60,873 nucleotides of DNA from Armatimonadetes bacterium UBA5352 (lineage in GTDB: Bacteria; Armatimonadota; Zipacnadia; Zipacnadales; UBA5352), in contig DHPY01000041.1 of assembly GCA_002411015.1 (NCBI GenBank), forward strand, positions 1 through 60,873. The letters run 5' to 3'. Under the pieces are notes generated by a model, which was not told the DNA's origin, did no database searches, and saw nothing but the letters and a program-made list of their open reading frames with translations. Positions 53,704 to 60,873 of the stretch are shown here, piece after piece. A program made the translations under genes and the position numbers. Each line of letters begins with the position of its first letter. Position 1 is the stretch's first letter.

Positions 53704-54912
53704 TTAAGCCTTTCGGAGAAGCAGTATGTACTCCTTCTGCATTACGTTGTACAGGCCGAAGATTATCTTGTCGACTACCTGCTCGAGCACGAGTCCCGCC
53801 GACTCACAGGCCTGGATGAACATCGCGGTTGTGTCGATCTCACTGCCCTCGTACACCATGTTGCCGATCACGACGGCCGCCATCGCGCCGGGCTTGAGCA
53901 CCCTCTGCATCTCGCGCGCGCACTGCCGCATGTCCTCATCGTAGAGGCTGAAACGCTCCTTACCGCGCCCGCGCACGCCGATGAACCCCTCGCTTATCTC
54001 ACTCAGGTCGTAGCCCATCGCCTCCAGCGCGTGCTCGTCATTCTTGACGTAGTTCAGCGCGAGGGAGTACGGCGGCGAGGTCACGATGCCGTCCACGCTC
54101 TCGTCAGGCACGTCGAGCGCGCGCGCGTCGCTGTCGAGCACTTGCACGTCGCCAAACTCCAGCCCGAGGCTCTCTTTCACCTCAACATGGTCGCCTACAG
54201 AGGCGAACATGCGATCGCGGTTGTAGACGAAGGCGTCTACCGGATCTCGCCGGCGGCGGGAGTTGTCGGAGCGGGCGATCATCTCCGCGAGATCGAAGAA
54301 GTCCTTGACGGGGCCGTCCGGGAACTCGCGGTCCTCCACCGTTCGGAACAGCCGCTGCTGCTTGGTGTCGCGCACGCAGGGGGCGACGTACTCCGACGCG
54401 GCCTCAATCTCGGAAAGGTGCGCCCACGACTGCGTCTTGACGCGCGAGATGAGCCGGCAGAGCGGGGACACGTCCACGCCGATGCAGTCGATGCCGAGAA
54501 GCTGTGCCTCCACCGCAGTCGTGCCTGAGCCGATGAACGGGTCCAGGACGAGGTGCCCCGGCCGCAGACCGATGATCCCGAGCAGCGCCCGGATCATCTG
54601 CGGATGGAACTTGCCCTTGTAGGGGTAGAACCAGTGAGTGAGGTACTGGTTGATAGACTGCGTCTGGTTGAACCGCTGGATGTGGTGATAGTCGGTACAC
54701 TGCGGCTCCTGGCCGGGAAGCTGCAGTGACATCACGTAGGCCGACCGCCGCAGCAGCCCCTCCGGATCGAGCGACCCGTTGGTGGAGAAGCTGCGGAGGC
54801 TGCTGCCGACCTCGAACTGCACCCCGGAGGACCGAAGCTCCATCTGCGCAAGCACAAGCTCGTAGATGAACTGCACGTTCTCATGGAGTCGAAGCTGCGT
54901 CGTCTGCTGCAT
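53704..54912 (-). CDS. orphan DNA methyltransferase (DPFIGSGTT then TSPPY)
   Basis: The 402-residue protein starts at ATG 54912, with AGGTGG about 8 nt upstream; a TTG at 54945 is a weaker choice. It carries WFYPYKGKFHPQMIRALL, a SAM motif I DPFIGSGTTAVEAQLLGIDCIGVD at about 124-132, and a catalytic TSPPY near residue 280 followed by SLALNYVKNDEHALEAMGYD. The FxGxG-like motif precedes TSPPY, which is permuted relative to the common beta-class N4-cytosine/N6-adenine enzymes. No restriction endonuclease lies nearby, so it looks solitary. The target site is unknown. It follows the isomerase gene with a small gap. Confidence 0.78.
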   Translation of the reverse strand: MQQTTQLRLHENVQFIYELVLAQMELRSSGVQFEVGSSLRSFSTNGSLDPEGLLRRSAYVMSLQLPGQEPQCTDYHHIQRFNQTQSINQYLTHWFYPYKGKFHPQMIRALLGIIGLRPGHLVLDPFIGSGTTAVEAQLLGIDCIGVDVSPLCRLISRVKTQSWAHLSEIEAASEYVAPCVRDTKQQRLFRTVEDREFPDGPVKDFFDLAEMIARSDNSRRRRDPVDAFVYNRDRMFASVGDHVEVKESLGLEFGDVQVLDSDARALDVPDESVDGIVTSPPYSLALNYVKNDEHALEAMGYDLSEISEGFIGVRGRGKERFSLYDEDMRQCAREMQRVLKPGAMAAVVIGNMVYEGSEIDTTAMFIQACESAGLVLEQVVDKIIFGLYNVMQKEYILLLRKA

Positions 54913-54948
54913 TCCCATATCCACCTGCGTCGTGCGCTGGCTCAAACG

Positions 54949-55776
54949 CTATATGCTCTCAATCAGCGACCGGATCGCCTCATACTCGTGCCTGGCGATG
55001 TCCACCGCCGTGAATTCCGCGGTCGGGTCCTTGTGCGACTCCGCTGAGACATGCCCATCATACTCCGCCGCGTCGAGCGCGCTGAAGATCGAAGCGTAGT
55101 CCACCTCGCCCTCGCCCAGCAGCAGCTTGTAGTCATCCTCGCGATCGTCGCGGTAGCAGTCCTTCACCTGCACGTTCCAGACCAGCTCGCCGAAGCGCGC
55201 GATCGCCTCATGGCCGTAGTAGCGGTCCATCCGGTAGAGGTTGCCCGGATCGTAGTTGATCCCCAAGTTCGGGCGGTCCACCCGCGCGACCAGATCAAGC
55301 GTGGCATCGCAGGTCGCGGACAAACCGAAGTTGTTCTCCATCGCGACGCCGAGGTCGGGCGTGAGCGCCAGATCACAGCACTCGCGCAGGTAGTGGGCGG
55401 CGCGCTCCCAGTGGTCCTCCCGCGCCGCGGAGGGCTGCGGCGGCCCGCCTGGCTGCACGCGGATCATGTCGCACTCAAGCTCCTGCGCGATGTCGAGGTA
55501 GCGGCGGAACTTCTCGACCTCCCGCAGGCACTCGTCATCGCTCTTCTGCGCGAACATGCCGACGTAGGTGCAGAGCGTGACGCACTCCATCCCGACATTG
55601 CGCAACTGCCCGGCCAGGGTCCGTACCTTCTTCTCCGACACATCGGCGGGCAGGTGCTTCTCCACGCCGAAGATCTCCATCCCCTCATAGCCGATATCCG
55701 CGGCGATCGAGACCGCCTCGGAGATGTCGTATTCCTGAAGTATCTTCGAACATACTGCTATGCGCATCGTCATCAT
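54949..55776 (-). CDS. sugar phosphate isomerase/epimerase (AP endonuclease 2 fold)
   Basis: The 275-residue protein is a TIM barrel of the xylose-isomerase-like family: ADIGYEGMEIFGVEKHLP, MIRVQPGGPPQPSA, LGVAMENNFGL, LGINYDPGNLYRMD, WNVQVKDCYRDDRED and DGHVSAESHKDPTAE. These provide the Glu, His and Asp metal ligands of such isomerases. The substrate is unknown. The start at 55776 is chosen because its ATG overlaps the stop of a Cys-rich ORF as ATGA, the coupling used widely in this window; ATG at 55773 or 55767 is possible. Confidence 0.85.
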   Translation of the reverse strand: MMTMRIAVCSKILQEYDISEAVSIAADIGYEGMEIFGVEKHLPADVSEKKVRTLAGQLRNVGMECVTLCTYVGMFAQKSDDECLREVEKFRRYLDIAQELECDMIRVQPGGPPQPSAAREDHWERAAHYLRECCDLALTPDLGVAMENNFGLSATCDATLDLVARVDRPNLGINYDPGNLYRMDRYYGHEAIARFGELVWNVQVKDCYRDDREDDYKLLLGEGEVDYASIFSALDAAEYDGHVSAESHKDPTAEFTAVDIARHEYEAIRSLIESI

Positions 55777-55988
55777 GCCACCATCCACGTGCCGGCTTCA
55801 TTCTGCTCGCAGCAGTTCGCCCCGGAGGGCGAGCGGACCTTCACCGGCCAGCGGCCTGCGGAGACGCAGCCGAGACAGCATGCAGCCCCGCATACGTGCC
55901 CGCACCACGCACTGCCCACGTGGCTCGCCACCTCGATGGCATCGCACGTGCTGCGCGGCAGTCGGCAACTCACCCCCCACTCCGTCAT
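55773..55988 (-). CDS. candidate 71-residue Cys-rich protein coupled to the isomerase gene
   Basis: From ATG 55988 (AGGAG directly in front, spacing poor) the frame encodes 71 residues with nine cysteines, including GSAWCGHVCGAACCLGC and SGANCCEQNEAGTW. The frame is open back to 56090, where it overlaps the end of pcrA, so the true start is uncertain. Its TGA overlaps the isomerase ATG as ATGA, which argues for translation. No family was recognised; metal binding is a possibility from the Cys spacing only. The remaining 290 bp between pcrA and the isomerase hold nothing else that I see. Confidence 0.4.
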   Translation of the reverse strand: MTEWGVSCRLPRSTCDAIEVASHVGSAWCGHVCGAACCLGCVSAGRWPVKVRSPSGANCCEQNEAGTWMVA

Positions 55989-56076
55989 CTCCTGGGCCCA
56001 CTGGTGACCGCGGCCAGCGCGATCAGCAGCGAGGCGGATGCAGCCCGAGCGCTCGCGACGGCACCTCCACCGAACG

Positions 56077-58398
56077 CTACATCCTCTCAAGATGCGCGAT
56101 CCCCGCGATCAGCTTCTTCACGCCCCCGCCGTTCTTGAACGCGACCGTAACCTTCCAGTCATCATCCACTGGCTCGGCGGAGACGACCATGCCCTCCCCG
56201 AACTTCGGATGGCGCACCTTCTGCCCGCTCTTCCAGGCCGGAGGGCCGGCAGGCTGCTTCTTCTCCGCGGGCTTCTTCGCCCGCCGCTTCTCGCCGGAGG
56301 CCTTTGCGGAGGACGTCGTGCTACCGGACTGGCGGTCCTTTGCGCGCTGCAGAAGGGACGCGACGTCTATCTTCCTGCCACCGCTCGGCGCCTCCAGCAC
56401 CGCATCGCCCTCGTCGAGCATGCGCGGCTGCGCCGAGTCCGTGTAGCGCTGCTGGCGGTCCAGCAGCTCCTCAGGCAGATCCCGCAGGAAGCGCGAGGGA
56501 GCCTGACGGCGCGTCTCGCCGTAGATCGTGCGGTGGAACGCATGGCTGATGTAGAGGAGCGTCTCAGCGCGCGTCAGCCCGACGTAGGCCAGCCGCCGCT
56601 CCTCCTCAAGCTCCCTCTCGTCGCCTGAGCTGATGGACCGCTGGTGCGGGAAGATGCCCTCCTCCATCGAGACCAGGAAGACCACCGGGAACTCCAGGCC
56701 CTTCGCCGAGTGCAGCGTCATCAGCGAGACCGAGCCGCTGAGATCCTCCGCCTGATCGAGATCGGAGATCAGCGCGATGTGCTCGAGGAAGTCCACGAGC
56801 CCGGCCTCCGGCCGCCGCCGCTCGAATGAGGCCGCCACGGTCACGAACTCCTGCAGGTTCTCGACGCGCATCGCGTCCTCAGCCTTGCCGGACTCCTTGT
56901 ACTTCTCGATCATCCCGGAGGCCTCGATGACCGAGCGGACCAACTCCGACAGCTTCGCATGCTCCACCCGCTGGCGCAGCAGCAGCATCATGTCATAGAA
57001 GTTCCCAACCGCGCTGCGCGCACGCGCTGTCTGGTCCTCATCGGCGGCGAAGTAGCGCGCGGCGTCCATCAGCGAGCAGTTGTTGCGCTCCGCCACGAGC
57101 GTGATCCCCTCGACTGTGCTGTCACCGATGCCGCGCGTGGGCGTGTTGATGATCCGTCGCAGCGAGATATCATCTGCCGGGTTGAAGACCGACCGCAGAT
57201 ACGCGAGGGCGTCCTTGATCTCCGCGCGCTCGAAGAACCGCAGGCCGCCGACGATCTGGTAGGGCACGCCGCGCGCCGCGAGCGCCTGCTCGAAGTTCCG
57301 CGAGGCCGCGTTGACGCGATAGAGGATCGCGTAATCGCCGCAGGAGGCCAGCTTCGCGCGCACCTGCGTCGCAATTGTCTCCGCGACCCACTCCGCCTCC
57401 TCCTCCTCGTTGATCGCCTCGTAGATCACGATGTTGTCGCCGGGAGGGTTGGCCGTCCAGAGCGCCTTCTCAGCGCGGTTGCTGTTCTGCTGGATAATCG
57501 CGTTCGCCGCCTCGATGATCTTCGCCGTCGAGCGGTAGTTCTGCTCCAGCTTGACGATGGACGCCTTCGGGAAGTGCTTCTGGAAGTCGAGGATGATGCC
57601 CACATCCGCGCCGCGCCAGCCGTAGATCGACTGGTCGTCATCGCCGACCACGCACAGGTTGTGATGCTCGCGCGCGATCAGCTCGACCAGCCTGAACTGC
57701 GCCTGGTTGATGTCCTGATACTCATCCACGAGCACGTAGCGGAAGCGCTCCTGGTACTTGTGCCTGACCTCCTCGTGCTCATCGAGGAGCTGCACCGTCT
57801 TCATAATGAGGTCGTCGAAGTCCAGCGCGTTGTTCCGCTCAAGCTCCTGCTGATAGCCCGCGTAGACGCGGCCCACCAGCATCTCCCACTCGCCCTTCGC
57901 GGTGCTGAGGTACTCGTTCACCGTCATGAGTTGATTCTTCGCGTCGCTGATCGCCCACAGCACCTCGTTGTTCGTACGGTCGGAGCAGCGATCGCTGTCG
58001 GCCAGGCGCACGTCCAGCCGCGACCGCACCTCCTTCACGATGGCCGACTGATCGCTCTCGCCGAAGATCGTGTACTCCGGCACCACACCCACCTGCTTCC
58101 CATCCACCCGCAGGATACGCGCGCAGATCGAGTGGAAGGTCCCGGCCCAAATCCCCTTCGCGCGCTTCTCGCCGATGAGCCCGTGGATGCGCTCGCGCAT
58201 CTCATTCGCGGCCTTGTTCGTGAAGGTGACGGCAAGGATCGCCTGCGGGTCGATGCCGCAGTTCTCGATCATGTGGGCGATGCGGAAGGTGAGCGCGCGC
58301 GTCTTCCCCGAGCCCGCGCCCGCGAAGATCAGCACAGGCCCCTCGATGCACTCCGCGGCGGCGCGCTGCTCCGGGTTCAGTTCCTCAAGCAGTGACAT
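56077..58398 (-). CDS. pcrA: UvrD/PcrA-type ATP-dependent DNA helicase
   Basis: The 773-residue SF1 helicase starts MSLLEELNPEQRAA (Q motif) at ATG 58398, with GGGGAG 10 nt upstream; the frame opens at 58461. Motifs are LIFAGAGSGKTRALTFRIAH (Ia region and Walker A), FTNKAANEMRERI, VDEYQDINQAQFRLV, VGDDDQSIYGWRGAD and VSLMTLHSAKGLEFPVVFLV. YVGLTRAETLLYISHA is present too. The C-terminal WKSGQKVRHPKFGEGMVVSA is the Tudor-like element of PcrA. It unwinds DNA in repair and rolling-circle replication. It has its own extended -10 promoter. Confidence 0.96.
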   Translation of the reverse strand: MSLLEELNPEQRAAAECIEGPVLIFAGAGSGKTRALTFRIAHMIENCGIDPQAILAVTFTNKAANEMRERIHGLIGEKRAKGIWAGTFHSICARILRVDGKQVGVVPEYTIFGESDQSAIVKEVRSRLDVRLADSDRCSDRTNNEVLWAISDAKNQLMTVNEYLSTAKGEWEMLVGRVYAGYQQELERNNALDFDDLIMKTVQLLDEHEEVRHKYQERFRYVLVDEYQDINQAQFRLVELIAREHHNLCVVGDDDQSIYGWRGADVGIILDFQKHFPKASIVKLEQNYRSTAKIIEAANAIIQQNSNRAEKALWTANPPGDNIVIYEAINEEEEAEWVAETIATQVRAKLASCGDYAILYRVNAASRNFEQALAARGVPYQIVGGLRFFERAEIKDALAYLRSVFNPADDISLRRIINTPTRGIGDSTVEGITLVAERNNCSLMDAARYFAADEDQTARARSAVGNFYDMMLLLRQRVEHAKLSELVRSVIEASGMIEKYKESGKAEDAMRVENLQEFVTVAASFERRRPEAGLVDFLEHIALISDLDQAEDLSGSVSLMTLHSAKGLEFPVVFLVSMEEGIFPHQRSISSGDERELEEERRLAYVGLTRAETLLYISHAFHRTIYGETRRQAPSRFLRDLPEELLDRQQRYTDSAQPRMLDEGDAVLEAPSGGRKIDVASLLQRAKDRQSGSTTSSAKASGEKRRAKKPAEKKQPAGPPAWKSGQKVRHPKFGEGMVVSAEPVDDDWKVTVAFKNGGGVKKLIAGIAHLERM

Positions 58399-58520
58399 CA
58401 GAAGACGACTCCCCAACGGCAGACAGGCGCCTCCATAAGTACTCGAAGGCGCTGGATACATGCAAACGGTGGAGCGAGGTTCAACTTTCGCGGCCTAAAG
58501 CTTTACTCGCGGCGAGGTTC

Positions 58521-58529
58521 ATTATATCA
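58521..58529 (-). promoter_or_regulatory. extended -10 promoter for pcrA
   Basis: The minus strand reads TGATATAAT (TGnTATAAT), an extended -10, at 58521-58529. No good -35 is present. Transcription would start near 58514, about 115 nt before the pcrA ATG. Confidence 0.55.
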
Positions 58530-58731
58530 CACACGGGCACCGAAGGACAGCCCATGAGCGCGCTCGGACTGCCGCGCCTGGACAAAGACATCCTGAGGAG
58601 ATTCGGGAGCTCAAGTCACGCTTCTGCAGCAGTTTGCAGAATGCCTCCAGAGGGTATTACCTTGCGAGAGGGAATTGTAGCAGGTCATCGAATACGCGAC
58701 CGAGGTCGTAGTCACCCATAGGAAAGGGACA

Positions 58732-59613
58732 ATGGGCAAATCCGCGCTTCTGCTCGTGGGCGTTCTCGGGGTCTTCATCATCCTCGGCACGATGATGATG
58801 CAATCGCTGGTGATCATCCAGCGGGTCGCGTCAGTCAGTGATGCGGAGGGTGAAGTGCTCGTTAAGCCTGCTAACGACACGGGCTTCCGCGCCCTCGGTG
58901 ATGCCGACGAGGTGCTGGCGGGCACCGTCGTACGCACTGGAGCGGACGGCACTGTCACCCTCAACTGGGTCGACGGCTCGCGGGTGCGCCTCGCCCCGAA
59001 CAGCACGATGCGCGTACGCACATGCAGCCTGAACACGAGCAAGAAGCGGATCACGTCACTTTTTGATCTCGAGAGCGGTCAGATATGGGCGCGAGTGCTG
59101 CCGGAGCCTGACCGCAGGGTGAGGTTCGAGGTGGAGACGCCGACCGCCACCGCGGTAGTGCACGGCACTGTCTTCTCGGTGGACGTGAGCAACAGCGGCC
59201 GCACCGGCGTGGCGGTCTACGAGGGCGAAGTTGAGGTTCAGTCCGAGAGAGGCTCTGCCACCCTCGCTCCCGGCCAGCAGGCGACTGCGCAGAAAGACGC
59301 CGCACCGGTCGCGGCGCCCGCCGAGGATTCCGGCGCCTGGCGAGAGCAGCAGGGCATCATCGGACCGCGCCTCGATCTCGACGCCGGCGAGACGATCGCC
59401 CTGGGACCGGGCGCGGGCAGTGTCACGCTCTCAGGCACCTCGGAGCCCGGCGCGGCCGTGACTATCAACGGCACGCCGGTCGAGCTCGATCGCCGCAACC
59501 GCTTCGCTGCTGAGGTGAGTGCAGCTGCGGCTTCGGATGGCATGATCGTTGTCGCCGCAGCCGACGGGCGCGGCGGCCAGACTGTGAGAGCCGTCTCAGT
59601 TCTTACTGACTAG
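58732..59613 (+). CDS. FecR-domain membrane-anchored protein
   Basis: The 293-residue protein has an N-terminal membrane anchor (ALLLVGVLGVFIILGTMMMQ). A FecR domain follows (about 40-200): GTVVRTGADGTVTLNWVDGS, VRLAPNSTMRVRT and TATAVVHGTVFSVDVSNSG with VAVYEGEVEV. The C-terminus has a beta-sandwich-like region (LGPGAGSVTLSGTSEPGAA). FecR proteins usually regulate an ECF sigma factor, but none is adjacent, and the cytoplasmic N-terminus is too short for that role. A surface or stress-related function is more likely. ATG 58732 follows AAAGGGAC. Confidence 0.8.
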   Translation: MGKSALLLVGVLGVFIILGTMMMQSLVIIQRVASVSDAEGEVLVKPANDTGFRALGDADEVLAGTVVRTGADGTVTLNWVDGSRVRLAPNSTMRVRTCSLNTSKKRITSLFDLESGQIWARVLPEPDRRVRFEVETPTATAVVHGTVFSVDVSNSGRTGVAVYEGEVEVQSERGSATLAPGQQATAQKDAAPVAAPAEDSGAWREQQGIIGPRLDLDAGETIALGPGAGSVTLSGTSEPGAAVTINGTPVELDRRNRFAAEVSAAAASDGMIVVAAADGRGGQTVRAVSVLTD

Positions 59614-59639
59614 CCGGCGTCTGACCGGTAATGAGCCAA

Positions 59640-59677
59640 AGAGAACGCCCGGGCCACTGGTGCTCAGGGCGTTCTCT
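59640..59677. terminator. bidirectional terminator between convergent genes
   Basis: AGAGAACGCCC and GGGCGTTCTCT form a perfect 11-bp stem, followed by GTCTTTTGG on the plus strand. It lies between the FecR-like gene and the minus-strand membrane protein. Confidence 0.75.
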
Positions 59678-59699
59678 GTCTTTTGGTTGTCCCACGCTC

Positions 59700-60800
59700 T
59701 TACAGTGCTTTGCGTGCCAGGACCACCCACTCAAGGAACTTCAGGACATACGAAAGCACCAACAGTGCCACGATTATGTAGAAAAACGTCCAGACGGCCG
59801 GACTGTCGAAGCGTTCGATCCAGTCGGCTACCGCCACGGTCTCGCCAAGTACCAGCCGCTCCGCCAGGCGCGCGAGGAACGCGATGAATCTGGCATACAG
59901 TGCGCGCATGATCGGATAGGCCGCGATCAGACCGACGATCGTACCCGCGATCACGATCGGGTTGAGCAGGTTGAACTTTTCCCGCTGGTGCTCGTTGAAG
60001 ATCGGGCAGTAGCGGCACTCGCGAGTCCGCACCGCCCCCGACTGGTTCGCCCCAAGCTGCAGGTCGGAGCGCGTGTAGCTCGAGCCCTGCTCCGGCAGAG
60101 AGGTCAGTGATGCCCCACGCTTCAGGAGCGACTCGATCAGATACGGATCGCAGTTACAGCCCTGTCGCATCCGCCAGCAGTTCTTCCTGTTCTTGAACGC
60201 CGGGCACATCTCCTTGATGGCTTCGTGGCAGAACGGCATCTCCCAGCAGTGTGACATACGGTAGAGCGGCCTGCCCGTCGCTCTCTTCGGCTTGCCAAAG
60301 CCTTGCTCTTCCTGGAGGCGCGCGCGGCGCGCCGGAGCCTCGCGCACGTACGTGGCGATCTCCACGAGGATGCGTATCCCGACGATCAGCACCATCGCCT
60401 GGCCGGTGATGGCCGACCAGTTCGTGATGATGCCGGCCGCCTGACCCGACTGGCTGGAGACCTGCCCCGCCACCATCAGCGGGAATCCGAGCACCAGGCC
60501 GATTCCGATCAGCCCAGCCACGACGGCGACAGCGATCTCCTCATAGGTGACGATCACGACGCAGATCGTGCCGATGAAGCCGCTGACGGCCATGATCTGC
60601 CCCATGAGCTGCAGATTCCCGACCGCCTTGGCTCCCACCGGTCCGGCAAGGTGCCCACCGTAGATCGCGTACAGCATGTACGCGACGCTGCCGATGAACG
60701 CGATGCCACATATCTTCAGGCCCGTGCCTGCCCAGTCACGGAGCTTCTGCCCGAAGTCTATGGCGATCCTTGACCGCCCTGCGCCACCCTTGCCTCGCAA
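59700..60800 (-). CDS. multi-pass membrane protein with a central Cys cluster
   Basis: The 366-residue protein has about four N-terminal and two C-terminal hydrophobic helices around a soluble loop (about 155-275). The loop holds eight cysteines: 185 and 191 (CWEMPFC), 199 (CPAF), 208 (CWR), 215 and 217 (CNC), and 262 and 265 (CRYC). The pattern CW-x5-C-x7-C resembles CW-type zinc or iron-sulphur binding loops, but no family was assigned. The TTG at 60800 has GGAGGAG directly upstream at good spacing. It may be a redox or metal-handling membrane protein. The last 73 bases of the window hold nothing recognisable. Confidence 0.6.
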   Translation of the reverse strand: MRGKGGAGRSRIAIDFGQKLRDWAGTGLKICGIAFIGSVAYMLYAIYGGHLAGPVGAKAVGNLQLMGQIMAVSGFIGTICVVIVTYEEIAVAVVAGLIGIGLVLGFPLMVAGQVSSQSGQAAGIITNWSAITGQAMVLIVGIRILVEIATYVREAPARRARLQEEQGFGKPKRATGRPLYRMSHCWEMPFCHEAIKEMCPAFKNRKNCWRMRQGCNCDPYLIESLLKRGASLTSLPEQGSSYTRSDLQLGANQSGAVRTRECRYCPIFNEHQREKFNLLNPIVIAGTIVGLIAAYPIMRALYARFIAFLARLAERLVLGETVAVADWIERFDSPAVWTFFYIIVALLVLSYVLKFLEWVVLARKAL

Positions 60801-60873
60801 ACCTGCTCCTCCTTGGATAGACGGTGAACCAACGTTCCGCTGCTACGCCAGCTAGTGCAGCGTCCATAAAATA

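Overview
The window is GC-rich bacterial chromosome with dense coding on both strands. Many genes are coupled by 4-base ATGA or GTGA overlaps, and Shine-Dalgarno sites of the AAGGAGG type are frequent. No rRNA, tRNA or transposase gene was recognised, and no CRISPR array lies inside the window. The gene set includes a class II (B12-dependent) ribonucleotide reductase, a K+-independent H+-pyrophosphatase, a CsaB pyruvyltransferase next to a DUF5693-type protein, an R3H/AAA ATPase of the Ycf45/SpoIIIAA type, an rpiB-comEB-wecA-wecB cluster, and many Gfo/Idh/MocA dehydrogenases and secreted carbohydrate-active proteins. This combination suggests an environmental Armatimonadota-like or otherwise Firmicutes/Cyanobacteria-related lineage. 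That placement is an inference from gene content only.

Layout. 1-3.8 kb: the edge of a type I-E CRISPR-Cas operon (cas3, then the start of cse1, running off the left end), preceded by a chain of tiny ORFs. 3.8-5.9 kb: a CorC/HlyC-type membrane protein and a SAM methyltransferase. 5.9-14.3 kb (minus): a secreted polysaccharide-lyase-like protein, csaB, a DUF5693-like membrane protein, a MocA dehydrogenase, a decayed chimeric gene, and two secreted paralogues of unknown function. 14.5-20.4 kb (plus): a pentose-phosphate operon (tkt, gnd, zwf, pgl) ending in tspO. 20.5-24.2 kb (plus): an amidohydrolase and two tandem FAD-dependent oxidoreductases. 24.3-33.9 kb (minus): hppA, then a run transcribed from about 34.07 kb that carries a histidine kinase, rpiB, comEB, wecA, wecB, an AI-2E/PerM transporter and uppP. 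34.2-35.6 kb: a small membrane protein and a second MocA gene. 36.3-40.9 kb: gyrB-gyrA. 41.2-44.2 kb: nrdJ and a SagB-like nitroreductase. 44.3-49.6 kb: two divergent large secreted glycosidase-like proteins and a third MocA gene. 49.75-58.4 kb (minus): tmk, a one-helix protein, a flavohaem reductase, the R3H ATPase, an orphan DNA methyltransferase, a sugar isomerase preceded by a Cys-rich ORF, and pcrA. 58.7-60.8 kb: a FecR-like protein and a Cys-rich membrane protein.

How the genes fit together. The dominant theme is sugar and polysaccharide use: secreted lyases and glycosidases, MocA dehydrogenases, a sugar isomerase and a full NADPH-producing pentose-phosphate operon plus rpiB. A second theme is the cell envelope: csaB, wecA, wecB and uppP. 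DNA metabolism is a third: gyrase, RNR, comEB, tmk and pcrA.

The most interesting items are: the structured leader of the histidine-kinase operon, with mutually exclusive pairings behind a consensus promoter; the leader ORF stop-start coupled to cas3; the tandem secreted paralogues sharing an unnamed C-terminal domain; the Cys-rich ORF coupled to the isomerase gene; and a GyrA that lacks the usual Ser and acidic residues of the quinolone-binding site.
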